In this document: one piece after another, positions 42,362 to 52,332 of the stretch
Numbering within the stretch: the first letter of the stretch is position 1
How the letters are laid out: each line of letters begins with the position of its first letter
Source of the DNA: an uncultured Eubacteriales bacterium
GTDB taxonomy: Bacteria; Bacillota; Clostridia; Christensenellales; Borkfalkiaceae
DNA: 64,000 nt
NCBI GenBank assembly: GCA_902767225.1
Contig: CACXGN010000020.1
Coordinates: forward strand, 1-64,000
Direction: 5' to 3'
Notes under the pieces: model-generated
Database searches by the model: none
Told to the model about the DNA's origin: nothing
What the model saw: only the letters and a program-made list of their open reading frames with translations
Position numbers and translations under genes: made by a program

Positions 42362-43621
42362 ATGGCTTCTAAAATAAGCGGGTTTTTTAACCGTATTATC
42401 ACCGGCGGCGAACGTTCGGAAGAATTCGCCAGAAGAACGCTTCCGTCTAACCGTTGGGAACTTTTTTGGGATATTTTTAAGGGTTCTTTTTGGAAACTCG
42501 TTGCGGTAAATCTTCTTACGGTAATATTCGCTTTGCCGCTCGTTATTCTGCTGATTTTTAAAAACCTTTCGCTTGTGTCTTTCGGCGCGATGTGCCCGTA
42601 TTCGCAATCTTTCGGAACGGGGTATATGGCGGCGACTTCTCTCGTCGGGTACTACGAGAGCGCTAATCTCGACTTTAACCTTTCGCTTATGCTTTTGCTT
42701 CCTGTGGCTCTCGCTATTTTATCCGTCGGCATTTCGGGGCTTGCATATGTCATCAGGAATATGGTTTGGACGGAAGGCGTTTTCGTCGCCAACGATTTTT
42801 GGCGCGGAATTAAACAGAATATCAAACAGATTTTGCCCATAATGATAGTTTATTCTTTCGTTTGCTATCTCTGTATTTTGGTAAACGCTTATAACGATAG
42901 GTTGCTTGCCTTGGGCGAAGGCGTTTCATGGCTTTTGGTAATCTCTAAGGTGTTCACCATAGTGGTATGGGCGTTCGTAAGCGTGATGGTATTGCATATG
43001 ATCGCCATGAGCGTTACCTATAAACTTACGATGTGGCAACTTATTAAGAACGCGTTTATATTCACGGTTGCGCTTTTGCCGTCGAATATTTTGTTCCTTG
43101 CGCTCGGCGTTCTGCCCGTAGCGTTTATTTTCGTGGGAAGCATATTCACTTTGATAGGATACGCGCTGTTTATCCTTTTCGACTTGTCTCTCTTTATGCT
43201 CGTTTGGACGGATTACAGTCAATGGGCGTATGATAAATTCATTAACGACAAGATTCCCGGCGCTAAAAAGAACCGTGGTATTTACGAAAAGGTAAAGCAA
43301 AACGACGCAGAGTCTTTGAAAAAATATCGCGATACCGTGCTTGCCGCAAGTAAAACCGGTTTGGGCTCTAAACCCGTTAAGCCTATAACGGACGACGAGT
43401 TAAAACTCGCCGAACTTCCGACCTATTTTTCAAGGGCGGATATAGAAAGGCTTAACGAGAGCAGAAAAGCGCTTTACGAAGACAACGAAAGATATATCGA
43501 AGAACATAAAAACGACCCCGAATACGCTAGATTTAACGTAGAAGAAACGGGGGATAAAAAGGCCGCCAAAAAAATAGAAAAAGCGCGCAAAGAACTAAAT
43601 AAGCGCAAGGGCGGAAAATAA
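42362..43621 (+). CDS. DUF624-like membrane protein
   Basis: 419 residues with five to six membrane helices between about 50 and 300, then a 120-residue charged cytoplasmic tail rich in Lys and Glu (ending KKAAKKIEKARKELNKRKGGK). The first part, with WELFWDIFKGSFWKLVAVNLL, resembles DUF624/YesL proteins. The role is unknown. The ribosome binding site is TTGGAG, and an AT-rich TATAAT-containing promoter lies near 42325. Confidence 0.65.
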   Translation: MASKISGFFNRIITGGERSEEFARRTLPSNRWELFWDIFKGSFWKLVAVNLLTVIFALPLVILLIFKNLSLVSFGAMCPYSQSFGTGYMAATSLVGYYESANLDFNLSLMLLLPVALAILSVGISGLAYVIRNMVWTEGVFVANDFWRGIKQNIKQILPIMIVYSFVCYLCILVNAYNDRLLALGEGVSWLLVISKVFTIVVWAFVSVMVLHMIAMSVTYKLTMWQLIKNAFIFTVALLPSNILFLALGVLPVAFIFVGSIFTLIGYALFILFDLSLFMLVWTDYSQWAYDKFINDKIPGAKKNRGIYEKVKQNDAESLKKYRDTVLAASKTGLGSKPVKPITDDELKLAELPTYFSRADIERLNESRKALYEDNERYIEEHKNDPEYARFNVEETGDKKAAKKIEKARKELNKRKGGK

Positions 43622-43678
43622 TATAAAAGGTAAAACGGCGCTGTTTTACGCGCCTAAAAAGGAAGTATAAAAAGCGTT

Positions 43679-44971
43679 ATGAACGGACTTGCAAACGTTG
43701 ACGTGATAGACTTTATCTGTCAACTTGCCATAATTTTGATAAGCGCAAAGCTTTTGGGACTTTTAATGAGAAAGTTAGGGCTCCCACAGGTTTTGGGCTT
43801 TATTCTTGCGGGGCTTTTAATAGGGCCTGCGATCTGGGAACTTATATTTAACGTAGATTCGTCGGCGATCTTTCCGATATCGGACAGTTCGCTTCTCCGC
43901 GCGTTTGCCGAAGTGGGCGTAATTTTCGTCATGTTCACGGCGGGCCTTGAAACCAACCTTAAAGACATAAAAGAAACGGGGCTTGCTTCGTTTACCATAG
44001 CGCTTTGCGGCGTTTTAGTTCCGCTTGGGCTCGGAATAGGCATAGGCGCGCTATTCCTTCCCACGGCAAAGGTGGTAACGTGGGTGTTTATAGGCGTAAT
44101 AATGACGGCGACGAGCGTAGGAATTACCGTCGAAGTTTTAAGGGAACTCGGTAAACTTAAAAGCAAGGTCGGAACGATAATTCTATCGGCGGCGGTAATT
44201 GACGACGTTTTGGGAATAATTATTCTCGCCATAACTTTAAGCGTTTCGGGAAACGGAATTTCTTCTCCCGTGCTCGACTTTATTAACCCCGGCAAAAATA
44301 TCTATATAACGATTGCTTGGATACTAACTTTCTTCGTGTTCGCAATATGCGGCGGGTTCGGGCTTTCAAAACTTTTCAAATATATGGAAAAGCGCTCCCC
44401 CCACACGAGAAGAATACCGATTTTATCTATCGCAGTATGTTTGTTATATTCTTTCGTTGCCGAAAAAGTGTTCGGCGTTGCGGATATCACGGGGGCGTAT
44501 ATATGCGGTTTGGCGCTATCTACCAACCACGCGTCTGCCGAATACGTAGATAGAAAAGTATCCATAAATTCTTATACGCTGTTCGCACCCATATTCTTTG
44601 CGGGAATAGGGATAAAGATATCGTTTTCGGGGCTTGGGCTTGACGCGCTTTGGTTCGCGCTGGTGTTTGCGGCTACGGCGATAATAGCGAAGATTATCGG
44701 TTGCGGCGGCGCTTCGAGATTTTTCAAATTCAAGTGGAAAGACGCTTTAAAAATAGGCGTTGGCATGATCGCCCGCGGCGAAGTTGCGCTGATCGTAACC
44801 GAAAAGGGGATAGAAGGCGGGCTTTTGGATCCTAAATACAGGGTAATTACCGTTATGCTCGTCGTAATAAGTTCGCTTCTTGCACCTATTTTGCTTAAAG
44901 CGTTATTCAAAAACGACGACGAAAAACCCCTTCCCACAAAACAGGCGTTAGAGGAGGGCAGTTTTGAATAA
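43679..44971 (+). CDS. CPA2-family cation:proton antiporter
   Basis: 430 residues with about twelve membrane helices of the KefB/NapA type: QLAIILISAKLLGLLMRKLGLPQVLGFILAG at the start, FTAGLETNLKDIK near 90, the double-Asp-like AAVIDDVLGIIIL near 183 that marks the ion site, and MIARGEVALIVTEKG near 360. There is no C-terminal TrkA-N domain. The cation (Na+ or K+) cannot be read. It overlaps hslO by 8 bases. Confidence 0.9.
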   Translation: MNGLANVDVIDFICQLAIILISAKLLGLLMRKLGLPQVLGFILAGLLIGPAIWELIFNVDSSAIFPISDSSLLRAFAEVGVIFVMFTAGLETNLKDIKETGLASFTIALCGVLVPLGLGIGIGALFLPTAKVVTWVFIGVIMTATSVGITVEVLRELGKLKSKVGTIILSAAVIDDVLGIIILAITLSVSGNGISSPVLDFINPGKNIYITIAWILTFFVFAICGGFGLSKLFKYMEKRSPHTRRIPILSIAVCLLYSFVAEKVFGVADITGAYICGLALSTNHASAEYVDRKVSINSYTLFAPIFFAGIGIKISFSGLGLDALWFALVFAATAIIAKIIGCGGASRFFKFKWKDALKIGVGMIARGEVALIVTEKGIEGGLLDPKYRVITVMLVVISSLLAPILLKALFKNDDEKPLPTKQALEEGSFE

Positions 44972-45830
44972 ATTATTTAAGGCGATGATTTTCGATAACC
45001 AACTTTCGCTTTCGGTTTTGGAAACCACCGATATGGTGAACGACGCGATAAAGATTCACTCTCTTTCGCCCCTTGCCGCTGCGGCTTTGGGGCGCACGAT
45101 GACGGTTGCGACCTTTATGTCTTCCGGACTTAAAAACGAGGGGGACAAACTTTCGGTAGTGGTTGCGGGCGACGGCGTCGGCGGGAAGATAACAGTCTGC
45201 GGAAACGGGCGTCTCGATATGCGCGGGACGATAGAAAACCCGCAATGCGACTTACCCCTTAAATCAAACGGTAAACTTGACGTTGGCGGTTGCGTCGGCA
45301 AAAAGGGCAGAATAAGCGTCGTAAAAAGTATGGGGCTTAAAGAACAGTATTCGGGAACTTCCGCGCTTATAAGCGGCGAAATAGCCGAAGACTTTACGGG
45401 GTATTACGCTATCTCCGAACAGCAACCCACTGCTATGGCGCTCGGCGTTAAAATAGGGAAAGATTGCACCTGCATAGGTGCTGGCGGCGTGATTATCCAA
45501 GCCCTTCCGTTTGCCGAAGAAAAAAATCTTATCGAGGCGGAAAAAATCATAAACTCTTTAAAAAACGTCTCTTCGGTAATAGAAGAAGGTGGCGCGGAAA
45601 AGGTCATCCGCGATTATTTCGGCGGTATAGAATATGAAGAATATCTGCCAAAGCCGGGATATAGGTGCCTTTGCAGCAGAGAATATATTGAAAAAATACT
45701 CATTTCTCTCGGCAAAAAAGAGATAGACGAAATTATTGCCGAAAAGGGAAAGGTTGAAGTGGATTGCGAATTCTGTCGTAAAAAATACGAATTTACAAAA
45801 GAACAGGCGGACGGGTTATTCGGTTTATGA
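44964..45830 (+). CDS. hslO: Redox-regulated chaperone Hsp33
   Basis: Holdase switched on by oxidation of a zinc-binding Cys cluster. 288 residues: the N-terminal domain with SLSPLAAAALGRTMT, GNGRLDMRG, and the C-terminal zinc site CLCSREYIEKIL plus CEFCRKKYEF (CxC and CxxC). The start is TTG after GAGGAGG. It overlaps the antiporter gene by 8 bases and the TPR-like gene by 4. Confidence 0.95.
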   Translation: MNKLFKAMIFDNQLSLSVLETTDMVNDAIKIHSLSPLAAAALGRTMTVATFMSSGLKNEGDKLSVVVAGDGVGGKITVCGNGRLDMRGTIENPQCDLPLKSNGKLDVGGCVGKKGRISVVKSMGLKEQYSGTSALISGEIAEDFTGYYAISEQQPTAMALGVKIGKDCTCIGAGGVIIQALPFAEEKNLIEAEKIINSLKNVSSVIEEGGAEKVIRDYFGGIEYEEYLPKPGYRCLCSREYIEKILISLGKKEIDEIIAEKGKVEVDCEFCRKKYEFTKEQADGLFGL

Positions 45831-47518
45831 GCGGAGAAGTTTTACAATTCGAGAACGGAGAAAAAAGATATTTGCGCCTTGCGGAAAGTGCGGCCGACGG
45901 CGGAAGGCTTGTAGACGCGCTCGGTCTCTATCTTTCCGCGCTCGAAAAAAGATTTTCTCTCGAAACGCTTGCGGATATAGGCGATATATACGCGGATATG
46001 GGAATATACGAACTTTCCAACAAATACTGGTTTAAGTATATGGAAGCCGCGCCCGCGGAAAAGGTCGGCGTTGCGGCGGAAGAACTTGCCATGAACTTTT
46101 TTTATATGGACAATATCGTCGCCGCGGGATACTATTTTCATAAAAAAGCGTCGGTAGACGGGTTTATATCTTGGGAAACCATGGACCCCGAAATATATAA
46201 TTATTTTCACGAGGCGGCTGATAAGCGAAAGCTTTATTACGTGGCTTATCCCGAAAGCGGAAAAGACTATTCAAGGGAACTTAAAGACGCCAAGATCGCG
46301 CTCACTTTGGGAGACTTTGACACGGCTGAAAAACTTTACCGCTCAGTTCCCGTTGGCTCCGACAAATACGAACTTGCGACCGACGGGCTTTCGGTAACGT
46401 TGATGCTGCAAAAAAAGGACGAAAAAGCCATAGCCGCAAATAAAGAATACATAAAAAACGCGGGAGAAAATCTTTCGGTTTTATGCAACCTTTCGGGGAT
46501 ATACGGGCTATCGAAAGATAAGCAAAAGAGCGCGTATTATTACGAAAAGGCAAAAGAGAAAGACGATAAAAGTTTCGACGCCGCTTTAAAGCTCGCCGCG
46601 TGCGCTTTGGATCTTAATATTCACGAAGACGTGGTAAAATACGTTAAACGCATAGTAGACGAAAGACCTTACGATAAAGATATGCGTTTTTTCCTTGCGA
46701 TAGGGTATTTGAACTGCAAGATGTATCAGGCGGGATACGAAGAATTTTCTTACGTTTTAAGGCTTGACAGAGAAGACCGTATTACAGAGTTTTACTGCAA
46801 GTTCTGTAAAAAACTTATCGAAGGAAAATCGTCTTTCGAGAAAAAGTTGCCGTTAAAATACGAACTCGATCTGCCGAACTTTGAAGCAAAGCGAAGAATA
46901 GACGAAGTCAATAAAATTTATAACGGCGAAAAGGGAAAGGAAAAGTATTCCGAAAAGGATTTTAAAGACCTTTTGCTGTGGGCAATAAAGCGTGAAGACG
47001 GCGGTATTGCGGAAAAAGCGCTTGCTTCCATAGCGCTTTGGTATGATAAGCGCTCGGAAATTTTCAAAGAAGTTTTGATGGATTCTGATATAAAAAACGG
47101 TGTAAAAGAAACTTTGCTGATTTTTTTGATTGCGGAAGGATATACCGGCAAAATCAGTATGGTGGCGAGCAATATTTTCGTTAAATTTAAGCCCAAAAAA
47201 TTGCCGTTTGAAAAGCTTGACGGCGGCGCGTATTTTAAACTCGGATACGCGGTGTGTATGGCAAGGCTTGCGTTCAGCGACCTTTCGGACTACGATAAAA
47301 TCGCCGTAGGGGCAACGAAAGTTTTTAAAAAATTCGGCGATAAACTGTTCGATAAAAATTCCGATAAATCGGAGATCGCCTCGCTTATCGCGATAGAGAG
47401 CGGGCTTGACGGGGTTTCGGATATAAAAGCCGCGTCGATACTTTTCGGCGTGCGTGAAAAAAGAATAAAACAGATTTACGATCTTTTAAACGGAGATAAC
47501 AATGATAAAAATAATTGA
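45827..47518 (+). CDS. TPR-like repeat protein
   Basis: 563 residues, soluble, with tandem helix pairs of the TPR type: ADGGRLVDALGLYLSALEKR near 22, AKIALTLGDFDTAEKLYRSV near 155, and AYYYEKAKEKDDKSFDAALKLA near 230. Repeats continue to about 330; the rest is helical but less regular. No catalytic motif is seen. The coupling to hslO (ATGA overlap) and to the HEAT-like gene (17-base overlap) suggests an adaptor or assembly role in the same process (inference). Confidence 0.7.
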   Translation: MSGEVLQFENGEKRYLRLAESAADGGRLVDALGLYLSALEKRFSLETLADIGDIYADMGIYELSNKYWFKYMEAAPAEKVGVAAEELAMNFFYMDNIVAAGYYFHKKASVDGFISWETMDPEIYNYFHEAADKRKLYYVAYPESGKDYSRELKDAKIALTLGDFDTAEKLYRSVPVGSDKYELATDGLSVTLMLQKKDEKAIAANKEYIKNAGENLSVLCNLSGIYGLSKDKQKSAYYYEKAKEKDDKSFDAALKLAACALDLNIHEDVVKYVKRIVDERPYDKDMRFFLAIGYLNCKMYQAGYEEFSYVLRLDREDRITEFYCKFCKKLIEGKSSFEKKLPLKYELDLPNFEAKRRIDEVNKIYNGEKGKEKYSEKDFKDLLLWAIKREDGGIAEKALASIALWYDKRSEIFKEVLMDSDIKNGVKETLLIFLIAEGYTGKISMVASNIFVKFKPKKLPFEKLDGGAYFKLGYAVCMARLAFSDLSDYDKIAVGATKVFKKFGDKLFDKNSDKSEIASLIAIESGLDGVSDIKAASILFGVREKRIKQIYDLLNGDNNDKNN

Positions 47519-48323
47519 CGTAGACGCGCTATTTGAAAAATACATATCGGACTTCGTATATAAGAACGTAGGGAAAGTAAATCCCGAAGAGATCGAAGAT
47601 AAGATTCCCGTTTTATATAACGAGTTCGGCGACAAAAAATGCGACTCGTTAGACGGACAAAGCCCGAACGAATACTATAAGTCTTTCCCCGCAACCGAAC
47701 TTTTAGCCTGCCTTAAAGAGCATATAAAAAAGGGCGTTTCGGTTTCGGACTTTTTATGCGAAGCGTTAGAAAGCACGCCTGACGAAGACGCTATCTTATC
47801 CGCCTTGGGCGAAGAAGAAAGCGAAGAGTTTATACTCTATCTTATGAATATTTTATCGGCGCGCGGATCTAAAAAAGCATATCAGCGGTATCTTGACTTT
47901 ATCGCTTGGGACTATTCCGCACCAGTTAAAGAACTTGCCGCGGAACTGCTTATAGACGGGGTGGAAGACGTTAAAGACCGTATAATTTCGGAGTTTAAAA
48001 ACCTTTCCGCTGAAAATAAGTTGTATTTAACCGAAGTTTTATCACACGCAAAAAAAGACGATAGGGTGTTTGAAATTTTAATTAACGAGTTTTTGTCTCA
48101 CGGAGAAAATATCCCGCTGTACGCGTCTTTTCTGGTAAGGTTCGGCGACGAAAAGGCTTTGCCGTTTTTGACCACCGCGATAGAAAACGAGAAAATAGAT
48201 TATGCAGACTTTGAAGAACTGCGCTTTTCGATAGAGGCGCTCGGCGGCGTTTACGATAAAGAGCGAGACTTTAATAACGACAAAGTCCGCAAAAAACTTA
48301 AAGACGCCGACGTAAAAAGATAA
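47502..48323 (+). CDS. HEAT-like helical repeat protein
   Basis: 273 residues, acidic and helical. Residues 100-250 contain HEAT-like helix pairs (YSAPVKELAAELLIDGVEDVKD, DRVFEILINEFLSHGENIPLYASFLVRFGDEKALP region). No enzymatic motif. It is translationally coupled to the TPR-like protein upstream and is the last gene before the terminator at 48336. Function unknown. Confidence 0.65.
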   Translation: MIKIIDVDALFEKYISDFVYKNVGKVNPEEIEDKIPVLYNEFGDKKCDSLDGQSPNEYYKSFPATELLACLKEHIKKGVSVSDFLCEALESTPDEDAILSALGEEESEEFILYLMNILSARGSKKAYQRYLDFIAWDYSAPVKELAAELLIDGVEDVKDRIISEFKNLSAENKLYLTEVLSHAKKDDRVFEILINEFLSHGENIPLYASFLVRFGDEKALPFLTTAIENEKIDYADFEELRFSIEALGGVYDKERDFNNDKVRKKLKDADVKR

Positions 48324-48335
48324 TCGGTTTAAAAG

Positions 48336-48376
48336 AAAAGTTTTTCACATAAAATATAGCGTGAAAAACTTTTTTT
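48336..48376 (+). terminator. Terminator overlapping the next gene's start codon
   Basis: AAAAGTTTTTCAC pairs with GTGAAAAACTTTT (13 bp) around 12 bases, followed by TTT. It should end the antiporter-hslO-TPR-HEAT transcript. The right arm begins with the GTG start codon of the YkvI-like gene. Confidence 0.75.
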
Positions 48377-49389
48377 ATTGCCTTTCCTGCGCTTTTTCTC
48401 TTTTAGGCGGCATCGTAGGGGCGGGCTTTATAACTGGCAGCGAACTTATAGTTTTTTTCGGAACGGATAATTTTTATTTGCCGTTAACTCTATCTTGCGC
48501 CCTTTTATTTTTCGGGTTTTATATCTCGCTAACGCTTGCCGAAAATTCGGGCGGATTAAAACACGGGCTTAAAAAGATAACGCCTATGTCCGGCGTATAC
48601 GAAACGTTTATTTTATTATCTTCTTTTTTCGTTCTTTCCGCCATGATAGCGTCTCTTGACGCGCTTTCTGAAAACATAGGTATCTCTTATCCGATTTTTT
48701 CGGTATCTTCGCTATTCGCGGCGCTGTTTTTAGCCCCGCTTAAAACCGAAGGGATAAGGAAGATAAACCTTATTTTAGTGCCCGTTTCTATAATCGTCGT
48801 CGTGTTTCTTATTTTATATAACGGCGATTTAAGGTTTGAAAAACCCTTGTTTACGGCGGACTTTAAATCTTTATTTTTAAGCGCGCCGATCTATGCGTTT
48901 ATGAACGTTTTCAATTCTCTGCCGTTAACTTTTTCGCTCGGAAGATCTCTTGGCGGTAAACAGCGGGTTTTCGTTTCGGGCTTAACGGCGGCAATATCCG
49001 CTCTTTTCGCCGCGCTTATATTAGCCTTTTTAAAGGGTAGCCGCGGCGCAATAAACAGCGCTATTCCAATGGGTGCGGCTGCCGGATCGGGAATATTTGC
49101 CGTTTTATTTTTCGTCGCAACGTTTTTTGCGATCTTCACGTCGGTTATAATATCCTATTATCCTATTTACACGGCATTTGACGGCAAAGGCAAAGCGCGT
49201 TATTCACCCGTGGTTTTACTTTTTGCGTTTGTATTTTCAAGGCTTGGACTAAACGTTATAGTAAAATACGCGTATGCGTTAATAGGCGGGATAGGCGGGC
49301 TTTTTTTGATAAATGCGGCGACATTTCTTTTAAGGAATAAAAAGGGCAAAAAGTATAAAAAAACTTTCTTTGAAAATAATACTTATTAA
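48361..49389 (+). CDS. YkvI-type membrane protein
   Basis: 342 residues with about ten membrane helices; the start FSLLGGIVGAGFITGSELIVFF is typical for the YkvI family, related to amino acid/cation symporters (LeuT/APC-like fold). The substrate is unknown. The GTG start lies in the right arm of the upstream terminator and no Shine-Dalgarno precedes it, yet a later start would remove the first conserved helix. Transcription probably starts in the hairpin loop or nearby. Confidence 0.8.
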   Translation: MKNFFYCLSCAFSLLGGIVGAGFITGSELIVFFGTDNFYLPLTLSCALLFFGFYISLTLAENSGGLKHGLKKITPMSGVYETFILLSSFFVLSAMIASLDALSENIGISYPIFSVSSLFAALFLAPLKTEGIRKINLILVPVSIIVVVFLILYNGDLRFEKPLFTADFKSLFLSAPIYAFMNVFNSLPLTFSLGRSLGGKQRVFVSGLTAAISALFAALILAFLKGSRGAINSAIPMGAAAGSGIFAVLFFVATFFAIFTSVIISYYPIYTAFDGKGKARYSPVVLLFAFVFSRLGLNVIVKYAYALIGGIGGLFLINAATFLLRNKKGKKYKKTFFENNTY

Positions 49390-49408
49390 ATAGATCGGAG
49401 GATTTTTT

Positions 49409-49540
49409 ATGAAAAAGAAAAAGAGAACAAAACCGATAAAATTAACAGACGAACAATATAACGATTACATTATGGCGCTTAAAGACGAAAGACCGCCAAA
49501 ACTTATCAGAGAAACGGAACTTTCGGATAAAACCGTTTAA
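49409..49540 (+). CDS. 43-residue basic protein
   Basis: A short gene with an excellent CGGAGG ribosome binding site. It opens MKKKKRTKPIKLTDEQYNDY, continues with MALKDERPPKLIRE, and ends TELSDKTV. It is strongly basic at the start and probably unstructured. No family was recognised. It follows the YkvI-like gene by 19 bases and has its own terminator. Confidence 0.6.
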   Translation: MKKKKRTKPIKLTDEQYNDYIMALKDERPPKLIRETELSDKTV

Positions 49541-49541
49541 T

Positions 49542-49571
49542 AAAAAATTCCCGCTGCCACGGGAATTTTTT
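49542..49571 (+). terminator. Terminator after the 43-residue gene
   Basis: AAAAAATTCCCG and CGGGAATTTTTT pair around CTGCCA. Confidence 0.88.
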
Positions 49572-49636
49572 GTTTTTTATTGTTATTTGTAAAAAAACAT
49601 TGTATAATGTAAAAAACAAATAAAATAGGTATAAAA

Positions 49637-50779
49637 ATGTTAACGGTAAAAGAAGTTAAAACAAAAAAGGATCTTAAGCTTTTCGCTAAATTCCCGCTGA
49701 CGATTTATAAAGATTGCCCGTATTACGTTCCGTCTTTATACAGCGACGAATTGAATACGTTTAACCCCAAAAAGAATTTCAGTCTAAAAACCAACTTGGC
49801 GAAGGGTTTTTTATGTTATAAAGACGGCGTGCTCGTAGGGCGTATAGCGGGGCTTATAAATAAAAAGCACAATGAATTATCCGGCAAAAAATATATAAGA
49901 TTTTCACGCTTTGAATGTATCGACGATATAGAAGTTTTTAAGGCGCTTTTAGGCGCGGTGGAAAAATTCGGCAAAGAAAACGGTATGGAAATAATCCATG
50001 GACCGTGGGGCTTTAACGATACGGATAGAGAAGGTATGCTTACCTTCGGGTTCGACGTAAGAAGTTCTTATTCCACCAACTATTATTACCCTTATTTTTC
50101 GCAGAATATGAAACTTTTGGGATTTGAAGACGAATCCAAATGGTTAGAGCGTCGCTTTAATATTCCCGAAGATATCCCCGAAAGAGTGCACGCGTTATCT
50201 CAGCGCATTAAGGACAAACATCATCTTACGGACGTTTCGGAATTTATGTCCGTTAAAAAGATAGTCAAAAAATACGGCGACGAAATGTTCGAAACCTTAA
50301 ATCTCGCATACGCGCATCTTGACGGATACGTTCCGATAGAAGAAAAGGCAAAGAAGAACGTGCTTTCGCAATTTGCAACCATCGTTAATACAAAATACAT
50401 AAGTTTTTTAATAGACGAAAATGGCAAGTGCGCGGCTTTCGGTATAGTTTTGCCGTCTATCGCAGACGCACTTATTAAGCATAAAGGCAAACTTTTCCCG
50501 ACGGGATTTATAGACGTGTTAAAGAGCATAAAGCATCCAAAACAACTTGAAATGGCGCTTATCGGCGTTCGCCCCGAATATAAAAACGCAGGGCTTAACG
50601 CAGTTATTATCGATAAGGTTTTAAGGCATATAATCGACGATAAGATAGGACTTTTAGAGTCCAACCCGATGCTTGAAACCAACGATAATATACAAAATCA
50701 ATGGAAACGCCTTTTCGATACCGAAGTGTTTAAAAAGCGCCAAACGTATCAAAAGCAGATAGGAAGTTTAATCGATTAA
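49637..50779 (+). CDS. GNAT-like acyltransferase fold protein
   Basis: 380 residues. Residues about 1-130 and 220-370 show GNAT-type strands: GFLCYKDGVLVGRIAGLIN, then IHGPWGFNDTDREGML, then MALIGVRPEYKNAGLNAVIID, which resembles the acetyl-CoA loop. Such proteins are common in Clostridia and Bacteroidetes as uncharacterised acyltransferases. The substrate is unknown. It is a single-gene unit between two terminators. Confidence 0.75.
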   Translation: MLTVKEVKTKKDLKLFAKFPLTIYKDCPYYVPSLYSDELNTFNPKKNFSLKTNLAKGFLCYKDGVLVGRIAGLINKKHNELSGKKYIRFSRFECIDDIEVFKALLGAVEKFGKENGMEIIHGPWGFNDTDREGMLTFGFDVRSSYSTNYYYPYFSQNMKLLGFEDESKWLERRFNIPEDIPERVHALSQRIKDKHHLTDVSEFMSVKKIVKKYGDEMFETLNLAYAHLDGYVPIEEKAKKNVLSQFATIVNTKYISFLIDENGKCAAFGIVLPSIADALIKHKGKLFPTGFIDVLKSIKHPKQLEMALIGVRPEYKNAGLNAVIIDKVLRHIIDDKIGLLESNPMLETNDNIQNQWKRLFDTEVFKKRQTYQKQIGSLID

Positions 50780-50792
50780 AGATAAAGACAAG

Positions 50793-50816
50793 CCCCGCAA
50801 AATCGCGGGGTTTTTT
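50793..50816 (+). terminator. Terminator after the GNAT-like gene
   Basis: CCCCGC and GCGGGG pair around AAAATC, followed by TTTTTT. Confidence 0.9.
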
Positions 50817-50877
50817 ATCGCCGTTTTTCGCGCGAAATAGCAGTTTTGATAAAAAATAATAAATGCGTTTAAAAACC

Positions 50878-50906
50878 TTGAAAAATGCGATATAAAATGA
50901 TATAAT
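50878..50906 (+). promoter_or_regulatory. Promoter of asnS-rnc-smc-ftsY
   Basis: TTGAAA (50878-50883), 17-base spacer, TATAAT (50901-50906). The predicted start is about 30 bases before the asnS ATG, too short for a T-box leader. Confidence 0.8.
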
Positions 50907-50940
50907 ATCTAAGATATTTTAAATTACGGTAGGCAAGTTT

Positions 50941-52332
50941 ATGAAAAGAACTGAACTCAAAAAAATCTTCAAAAACGCAGATGCTTTCGGCAATCAGACG
51001 GTAACCGTCTGCGGCTGGGCAAAAACCGTCCGAGACAGTAAGTCTTTCGGATTTATCGAACTTAACGACGGATCTTCTTTTAAAAACCTTCAAGTGGTTT
51101 TTGAAAGGGACAAAGTCGAAAATTATGAAGAGATCGCGAAGCAGAACGTAGGCGCGTGCCTAAAAGTTGAAGGCAAAGTGGTTTTAACTCCCGAAAGGAA
51201 TCAACCGTTTGAAGTCAACGCGGTAAAAATCGAAGTTTTGGGCACTTCTTCGCCCGAATACCCCTTGCAAAAGAAAAGGCACTCGTTAGAGTTTTTGCGC
51301 GGCATATGTCATCTCCGCCCGAGAACGAACACTTTTAACGCGGTCTTTAAAATCCGCAGCGAAGCGGCTTTTGCCATCCACAAGTTCTTTAACGAACGCG
51401 GATTCGTTTACGTGCATACTCCGATCATCACCGGTAGTGACGCCGAAGGTGCGGGAGCAATGTTTCAGGTAACTACTTTCGATCTTAATAACGTTCCCAA
51501 AGAAAACGGGGAAGTGGACTATAAAAAAGACTTTTTCGGAAAGAAATCAAGCCTTACCGTTTCGGGGCAGTTAGACGTTGAAAACTTCGCCATGGCGTTT
51601 TCTAACGTTTATACCTTCGGACCTACCTTCCGTGCCGAGCACTCTAACACCGTTCGCCACGCGGCGGAGTTTTGGATGATCGAACCCGAACTTGCATTTG
51701 CCGATCTATCGGACGATATGGACTGCGCAGAGGCAATGGTCAAGTTCGTTATATCTTACGTTATGGAAAGTTGTCCGGACGAAATCGAGTTTTTGAATAA
51801 GTTCGTAGATAACGGGCTTATCGCAAGGCTAAATAACGTGGTTCAAAGCGAATTCGTCCGCTTGACCTATACCGAAGCCATTAAAATTTTAGAAAAAGAA
51901 CAAGGGCGTTTCGAAGTTCCCGTGTTCTGGGGTATGGATTTACAGAGCGAACACGAACGCTTTATAACCGAAGAAGTTTATAAAAAACCGGTATTTTTAA
52001 CAGACTACCCAAAAGAGATAAAGGCGTTTTATATGAGACTTAACGACGATAAAAAGACCGTTGCCGCCAGCGACCTTTTAGTTCCGGGTATCGGCGAACT
52101 TATAGGCGGCAGCCAAAGGGAAGAAAGGCTCGACCTATTAGAAAAACGCATGGAAGAGTGCGGGCTTAAAAAAGAAGACTATAAAGCGTATCTCGATTTA
52201 AGAAAATACGGCGGAGTGGTTCACTCCGGATTCGGGCTCGGGTTTGAAAGGATGATAATGTATTTAACGGGCATTTCAAACATAAGAGACGTGTTGCCGT
52301 TCCCGAGAACGGTAGGGAGCCTTGATAGTTAA
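50941..52332 (+). CDS. asnS: Asparaginyl-tRNA synthetase
   Basis: Charges tRNA-Asn with asparagine. The 463 residues match AsnRS: an N-terminal OB-fold anticodon domain ([25 protein letters not shown] region), then the class II core with motif 2 [15 protein letters not shown] and motif 3 [15 protein letters not shown]. It overlaps rnc by one base. Confidence 0.96.
   Translation: MKRTELKKIFKNADAFGNQTVTVCGWAKTVRDSKSFGFIELNDGSSFKNLQVVFERDKVENYEEIAKQNVGACLKVEGKVVLTPERNQPFEVNAVKIEVLGTSSPEYPLQKKRHSLEFLRGICHLRPRTNTFNAVFKIRSEAAFAIHKFFNERGFVYVHTPIITGSDAEGAGAMFQVTTFDLNNVPKENGEVDYKKDFFGKKSSLTVSGQLDVENFAMAFSNVYTFGPTFRAEHSNTVRHAAEFWMIEPELAFADLSDDMDCAEAMVKFVISYVMESCPDEIEFLNKFVDNGLIARLNNVVQSEFVRLTYTEAIKILEKEQGRFEVPVFWGMDLQSEHERFITEEVYKKPVFLTDYPKEIKAFYMRLNDDKKTVAASDLLVPGIGELIGGSQREERLDLLEKRMEECGLKKEDYKAYLDLRKYGGVVHSGFGLGFERMIMYLTGISNIRDVLPFPRTVGSLDS

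Noticed and set aside
50780..50940. T-box leader for asnS
   Set aside because: The promoter lies about 35 bases before the start codon, leaving no room for a T-box, and no T-box core sequence is seen.
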